This document shows positions 58,720 to 64,000 of a DNA stretch of 64,000 nucleotides, piece after piece. The DNA lies in the NCBI RefSeq assembly GCF_000512585.2, contig NC_089244.1, positions 1,736,001 to 1,800,000 of the forward strand. The letters run 5' to 3'. The DNA is from Kwoniella bestiolae CBS 10118 (Eukaryota > Basidiomycota > Tremellomycetes > Tremellales > Cryptococcaceae). The notes beneath the pieces were generated by a model. The model searched no databases. It saw nothing but the letters and a program-made list of their open reading frames with translations, and was not told the DNA's origin. The translations under genes were made by a program, and so were the position numbers. Each line of letters starts with the position of its first letter. Positions within the stretch are counted from its first letter, which is position 1.

Positions 58720-59142
58720 CTAATACTCCGCTCGTAGATCTGACCTCCTAGGTTCTGCAGGCAAGTGAGTCTATCAGCTATATCCATTGTACGCCAAATG
58801 AATAGAACGATAGCTGGAACACCTACTGATGAGGGGATGTAATTGAGCGAGATAGGTGATTGCCCACCTGCACGCAACGAGTTAGCTCCGCCATTCAGCC
58901 CGCATAATAACGCTGGTAGAGCAACTCACATGAGGTAACAGCACGTCAGGGTGAGAAGCGCGGCGGTTCGTAGTAATCTAAAACCACAACGTCAGCTTGC
59001 CTTCACCGTTAGATTATACTGTGAGGCTGGATGGACTGCACCGGACTCACGTTTGGTTTTTCCCCTTTGGCATGACGAACCACGCTATGGCTCCTATGGC
59101 GGCGACTACAGCTGCGACGACTACGATGTGGAAGAATGACAT
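58720..59142 (-). CDS. VMA9: V-type proton ATPase subunit e (71 aa)
   Basis: Four exons: 59142-59051, 58977-58930, 58867-58827, 58754-58720. The small, two-span protein starts MSFFHIVVVAAVVAAIGAIA, then WFVMPKGKNQT, LLRTAALLTLTCCYLMWAIT, YLAQLHPLI and a basic tail PRRSDLRAEY. PKGKNQ, the RT.LLT..CCYL helix and the AQLxPL turn are diagnostic of subunit e/Vma9, a membrane (Vo) subunit of the vacuolar ATPase. Length is right for the family (about 70-75 aa). Without the last intron a false extension would follow HPLIS. Confidence 0.92.
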
Positions 59143-59475
59143 GTTGGGTAGGTCTTTGGTCGGTTTCGTGGTCTTGCGTCAGGTGAGGGTGATGTGTACT
59201 TGAGTCGTCCTTGACCGCTGAAGAGGTATGTAGATGGAGATGAGAAAGAAAGGAGATGGAGAGCTGAATGACAGTGAGCTATCTAGTGAGCGATCTCAGC
59301 TCACATCGTAGAGTCAAGTCACGTGATCTGTATCCAGCACCCGTTTTCCGAGATTTCGAGATTTCCGATGATTTCGATGACTTGAAGATGTTGCATGAGG
59401 AATCACCTCTTTCTTGTAAGGGATCGATCATATCTCTACGTTGTGCTCAGCTAGACATATATATCCATAGCCAAG
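59143..59475. other. Divergent promoter region
   Basis: About 330 bases shared by VMA9 and the exoribonuclease gene. No defined element beyond a TATATATCC stretch near 59458. Confidence 0.35.
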
Positions 59476-62400
59476 ATGGCATCAATCCGCCTGAGACCCA
59501 CAAGAGGGTCAACAAATCTCATCCGAAGATCACTCGTCACCTCCGCTCGACTGGCCGACACCTACTCCCATCCCTCTTCCTCCCAATCCTCATCTTCATC
59601 TTCATTATCATCTGAATCGCAGAACCCCATCAAGAACCCCAAAACATTCGAATTCCTGTACGGTCCCGAATCAAACTGGCGTAAACCCAAGGTCCCCTCC
59701 AAACCAGCTACACCACCGAAGAAACGAGCCAAAGTAGATCCAGAAGCTTACAAGAACCTTCCTCCGCTGGAGAACGTGCAGAGGGAGAGGTTGATAGATT
59801 TTAGTCTGGCAGAGGGGCAGAGTAATGAGAGGAGGGCGTATTTTGCTAGTGATATTGAGGCGGAGCTGGGGGAGGAGGTGGACTGGTCGGGGATGGAGGT
59901 TGTTGAGGGCGAGGTGGGGTTGGAGAATGGACGGGTTGTTGAGTGTCGGAGGTGAGCACTACCTTGCATCTCAACTCTTCTCGATACTTTGTGCACTTTG
60001 ACATGCATCATGGAACCGCCATAATCAGCGGCAAGATCATCATATCGTATCAGGATGAGCTGTTACATCATGTGCTGACCCCCCAGCGCAGATCCGGACA
60101 TACCTCCCTCGGTCTAATCCTCGCGTCCATAACCCTCTCCGGCAAACCGAGACTCCTCCTCCTCCGATCCACAGGCGAGATCTGGCCAATCTCATCACAC
60201 GATGTACAATTCGTCATGCCCCCATCCCTCATCTCACCAACCCTCGCCTCACAATGCTGGTCGCCCGAGCTCCTCGAATCGCTCTCCCAGATAGAAACGA
60301 AATCGGGTTTAGCAGAGGAAAGCTCCGCTATAAAACCTACCCCCGAGATGTTATCTGCCCGACGGAAAGTCGCTATGATCCTTAGGAAAGTTCATAGAGA
60401 GACGGAGAAGATGTGCGGGAGGCTGATGGCTGGAAGTTTTAGGGCTGATGATGGGCATAGAGATGGTGGTCAGGTGGGAGGTATCGAGTCTGTATGGCAG
60501 AATTGGCAAGCCCAACAAAAGAAGGGTGAAAGAACGAGTATCACTGCTGTTCAGGCTGCGGAGTTTATCTTGAACCCCAGACACAGGAAACAGGAAAAGA
60601 AGATCGAAGTGAAATCTAATACCTTGCCTGCGTATGCTGCGCATGTGTTACTTATGAGACGGCCTGATTTGTTCACGGCTGATCAAGGGGATATGTGGTC
60701 TTCTGGGACTTTTATCGTTAGATCAAGGGAGGAGAGACAGCTTTTGGATAGTGTTCAGAAAGGTATAGATGTGTCTATGGACATTGGTAGAACCGGGAGT
60801 GGATCTTCGGACGAAGAGTTATCTTCGTTTGTGGAGAAGGCTAGATCGGTGATTGAGAAATCTCAAATGAGAGAAGATACACAGGGACAGGAGTTGAAAG
60901 AGGAGAAACACGATTTACCTGAATGGACGACAAAAGATAAAGAATATATCTCGATACTTCTTTCCCCGTTGGTCGAGACTAGATCAACGCAGACCCCACC
61001 ATCACTCCCTCTTGCACTTTCCATCGCTCGGCTGATCTCCCCCTCCTCGGAAGAGGTGGTCGAACGAGGAACATTGGCAAGATTACTATCCGACCTAGGC
61101 GTCATCTTACCGTGGGACTCGTTGGAACTGTCCAAACTTACCGAAGCGGAGAATCGATCGATGATCATGTCCTCTGTTCCCACTGGGTCAGTCAGAGGGG
61201 AAGATGAGCTCCTTAAAGGGAATGAGCTAGATTCGCTACGAGAAGATTTCACCTCTCACAAGGTGTTTGTCATTGATGATCCAACAGCTTCAGAGTTGGA
61301 CGATGGTATCTCACTAGAAAGGATCCACGGCTCAGAGGATGTATGGGTGCATATCCATATTGCCGATCCCACTCGGTTCATCCCGCCTTCCCACCCACTC
61401 GCGAAACAGGCTTCCATCAGGGGAAGTTCGACCTATCTACCGGAGGGCAATAAACCGCTCTTCCCCCTGGAAGTGATCATGAAAGAGTTATCTCTAGGTG
61501 CGAACGTAGATGCTCAGGGGACGATGACTTTCTCTGCTAGGTTGAATAGGACTGGTGAAGTGGACGAAACGAAGGTCCGGATGGGTTGGATCAAGAAACC
61601 CAAAGTCATCACTTACCAGGCTGTCGACCAGGCTCTCGGGTTACCCACTTCAAGATCCACTAGACCTTTTGGTGGACCACTCAAGACCACCGAAAACGAA
61701 ACGAAGAAGATGGATATCGACTCTTCTGATCTGGATGATCTCAAGATATTATACGATATAGCCAAAGCCCATCGAGCGAGGAGATACGCCAAAGCAGGAT
61801 TAGAATGGAGTTTATCTTCTGCTAGTGTCACTCTCCTCAACCAGCTTTACCCCGCTTCAACGAACCTCTTCGACCCATCCACACTCCACTCTTCATCTAG
61901 ACTGTTCGCCGGATCACTGGGATTAGATTATAAAGTCTCAACGCCCGTTGGAGGGCTGAACGCCGCAGGCCTAGTTGCGGAATATATGATCCTTGCTGGT
62001 CGGCTTTCAGCGGAATATTGCAGTTCGCGCGATATCCCCGTAATATACAGAGGATCGTTCGCTCCCAAACCTCTATCTCCTGAGGCTGGTACGTTGGAAG
62101 ATCTACTGTCCTCGAGAATAGAGGGTACAGGTCAAGTAGATCCATTCGCAATGATGCGGTCGGATTGGTATCGTCCCGCAGGGTATGTGGACGTCAAGCC
62201 CATCTCTCATTGGATTATGGGATTTGACGACTCGTACAAGGGGTATATAAGAGCTACATCCCCATTGAGGCGGTTCGACGATTTCCTGGTGCATTGGCAG
62301 ATCAAATCGTACCTTGCGAAACAGGCTGGAGTGGGTGTAAGGGAGTTGGAAAAGGGGTATAGTAAGGAGGAAGTTGTGGGTTTGGTGAGGAGGTCGGATG

Positions 62401-62768
62401 AGGGTACGAAGCGGGCGAAGAGGGCTGGAATTAATGCAAATAGGTATTGGCAGGCCAAGGCCATCCAGCAGTACCTATTATCATCCCCCCGAAGAGCAGC
62501 GGAGGTGAAAGAAGGATGGAAGATTAAAGATGATGAGACCGTAGGTGAAGATGGGGTGTTGGTTGGAAAGATCGCAGGAACGACCGCGTCTGCCCCGTCG
62601 ATTAGTGGCGAGATCACTCCGATCTTTGTGGGTCAGCTGGGATTGACCGCTTCGTTGCATCATCCTGTACTGGGCAGCGAGCTGGAAGTGGGTCAGGAGG
62701 TTGGATGTAGAGTTATGGAGGTTCAGGAGTGGCCTAATCCGCTGGTTAAGCTTGAGTTGGTTAAGTGA
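59476..62768 (+). CDS. DSS1: Mitochondrial RNB-family exoribonuclease, Dss1/CYT-4 type (1050 aa)
   Basis: Two exons: 59476-59951 and 60092-62768. The N terminus (MASIRLRPTRGSTNLIRRSL) is Arg/Ser-rich and lacks acids, as in mitochondrial targeting peptides. The RNB catalytic domain starts with DDPTASELDDG near residue 554, followed by VWVHIHIADPTRFI, a STYLPEGNKPLFP-like segment, and GYIRATSPLRRFDDFLVHWQ near 878; an S1-like end (VGQEVGCRVMEVQEWPNPLVKLEL) closes it. RNase II-type enzymes degrade RNA 3' to 5'; the targeting signal and length fit the Dss1/CYT-4 subunit of the mitochondrial degradosome. A spurious in-frame ATG at 59943 lies inside the intron. The 2.7-kb second exon is unusually long for this genome. 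Confidence 0.9.
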
Positions 62769-63041
62769 GCAGGAATCGACGTCGCGGTTTTTAGAGATGT
62801 TAGGGACTCGTAGCGGAAGATACAGATTGGCAGATCCACTAGAATAGTTGTACATTGCATATATAGTCAAACATCACATCTCATAATATAATGCATGGTT
62901 TTTACATTGTGTGGATATATAACTCATATAGCAGTTTCTATCTGCATACTCGATACGATTACTTCCTCGTTCATACCTTTGAGGCTCATAACACCCCTTT
63001 TCCCCGATTTTATACCCAGACTGCTCGTGTCTCTTTTCTAC

Positions 63042-63796
63042 CTACTGCCCGAAACCCATCCTTATAGGCGGCGGAGGCGGAGGAGGCGCCCCACCCTGTT
63101 GCTGTTGCTGAGGTGGCATACCGTAGTTCGTCGGGAATCCCGCAGGAGGTGGCGGAAGAGGAGCATACCCATTTGGGGCACCGGCACCAGCTGGATAACC
63201 AGTAGGTGGATATCCCTGGGTCTGGGGAGGATAGTTGGGATAAACGGGTTGTTGGTTCTGGGGTTGATAGATTGGCATACCGGCTGGAGGAGGGGGTGGG
63301 TAGGAGGGTGCGGAAGTCGAAGCGTTGGCGAGGGCGCCTGCGAATTGGCCTGTGGGGCGGGATGTCAGTCTCATCGCAAAGAGAGCATTGTGAGAAGGAC
63401 CGCTGGTGATATAAATATGAAGGAAGAAGTGGGTTTAACTCACCTTGATATTGATATGCCGACGTGGATGAATCAGGTATAAGTTGATGTTTCCTATAGT
63501 TCATACATTCCCGTTAGCCAGGTCCCCGTGAGGTATACAGCGTATGGTGTAGTGGATGCAGGAATTATTCTCCAATGCGATATCACTCACTTAGCTTGAG
63601 CAGCCAACAATCTCTCAGCCTGACTACCATGTCTTTCACCTTTACCGTCTTTCTTAAATGCGTACTGTACCGAAATCTGTTTACCACCGAAGAACTGTCC
63701 ATTCATATTTTCGATGGCCATGTCGGCAGCTTCGAAATCGTTGTATGAGATGAAGGCGTATCCTTTCGAAAGACCTGTTGTGGGATCTCTTGCGAT
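63042..63796 (-). CDS. HSH49: Splicing factor 3b subunit 4 homologue (SF3b4/Hsh49), 5' part missing
   Basis: Three exons: 63796-63591, 63493-63444, 63349-63042 (187 residues). The first holds the second half of an RRM: IARDPTTGLSKGYAFISYND (RNP1 KGYAFISY), FEAADMAIENMNGQFF and ISVQYAFKKDGKGERHGS, the hallmark end of SF3b4 RRM2. A Gln/Pro/Gly-rich tail follows, ending in PPPIRMGFGQ. SF3b4 is a U2 snRNP subunit contacting pre-mRNA near the branch site in the nucleus. RRM1 and the first half of RRM2 were not found between 63797 and 64000, so the preceding intron either extends past the window or the gene is broken. The acceptor at 63797 is CCTCCAG. Confidence 0.82.
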
Positions 63797-64000
63797 CTGG
63801 AGGTTGCAGAAAAAGGCGTACGAAATCGTCAGCCATGCCTTCAAAGATACATCCTTGTCTCGTTCGACAGGTTAATGATGCACCTCCGCATGGTGTAGTT
63901 GATACTCGTCTCTTCTCTACTCTGACTTTTCTTTCTCAATCACAATCGACAACGATCGACTTCCATATCCTATCACCTATCCCCTGTCCCGGACCTCCGC
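63797..64000. other. Sequence upstream of the SF3b4 exon
   Basis: Read on the minus strand it does not encode RRM1. On the plus strand, 63900-63990 is CT-rich and looks like a promoter or 5' leader. It may be a long intron of SF3b4 or the start of another gene off the edge. Confidence 0.3.

Noticed and set aside
59943..60091. Upstream part of the long exoribonuclease frame as protein start
   Set aside because: It lies within an intron that joins the mitochondrial N-terminal exon to RNB sequence in frame; the ATG there is spurious.

Overview
The window is nuclear DNA from an intron-rich fungus, most likely a tremellomycete basidiomycete of the Cryptococcus/Kwoniella type. The evidence is dense short introns (about 50-110 bases, GTGAGT/GTAAGT donors, CAG/TAG acceptors) in almost every gene, tight packing on both strands, and a gene set with fungal-specific members (Rit1, Arp9, Nnf1, Ccz1, SF3b4, DPP5-type peptidase). 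Exon borders below were deduced by hand from reading frame, splice signals and family similarity; most should be right to the base, and uncertain ones are marked.

Layout. 0-6.3 kb: the end of a plus-strand gene, a leucine-rich-repeat gene (-) and a cysteine-rich EGF/furin-repeat membrane protein (+). 6.5-18.6 kb: a run of housekeeping genes, tRNA 2'-O-ribosylphosphate transferase Rit1 (-), actin-related Arp9 (-), a DsbA/HCCA-isomerase-like protein (+), the Hcs1/SMUBP-2 helicase (-) and the Rab7-GEF subunit Ccz1 (-). Between Arp9 and Rit1 lies a striking array of a 13-bp motif in alternating orientation (8773-9521). 19.5-24.3 kb: a Gly/Met-rich disordered protein (+), an SDR pseudogene next to an intact SDR paralogue (-), and peroxisomal membrane protein Pxmp4 (+). 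24.7-33 kb: kinetochore Nnf1 (-), a large acidic disordered protein (+) and a METTL14/Kar4-like subunit of the m6A writer (+).

33.2-45.7 kb is an accessory island built from tandem families: four secreted ricin-B-fold (beta-trefoil) lectin-like genes (-), two tiny single-span membrane proteins and one 85-residue orphan (+), then three MAPEG-family membrane enzymes (+).

45.8-64 kb: Mediator subunit Med10 (-), a secreted S9-family dipeptidyl peptidase with 16 exons (+), a 931-residue orphan with a Cys-rich N terminus (+), a four-span Sur7/PalI-like protein (+), V-ATPase subunit e (-), a mitochondrial RNB exoribonuclease of the Dss1/CYT-4 type (+) and the 3' part of splicing factor SF3b4/Hsh49 (-). 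There is no operon logic; neighbours are functionally unrelated except within the tandem families. No rRNA, tRNA, CRISPR or intact transposon was recognised.
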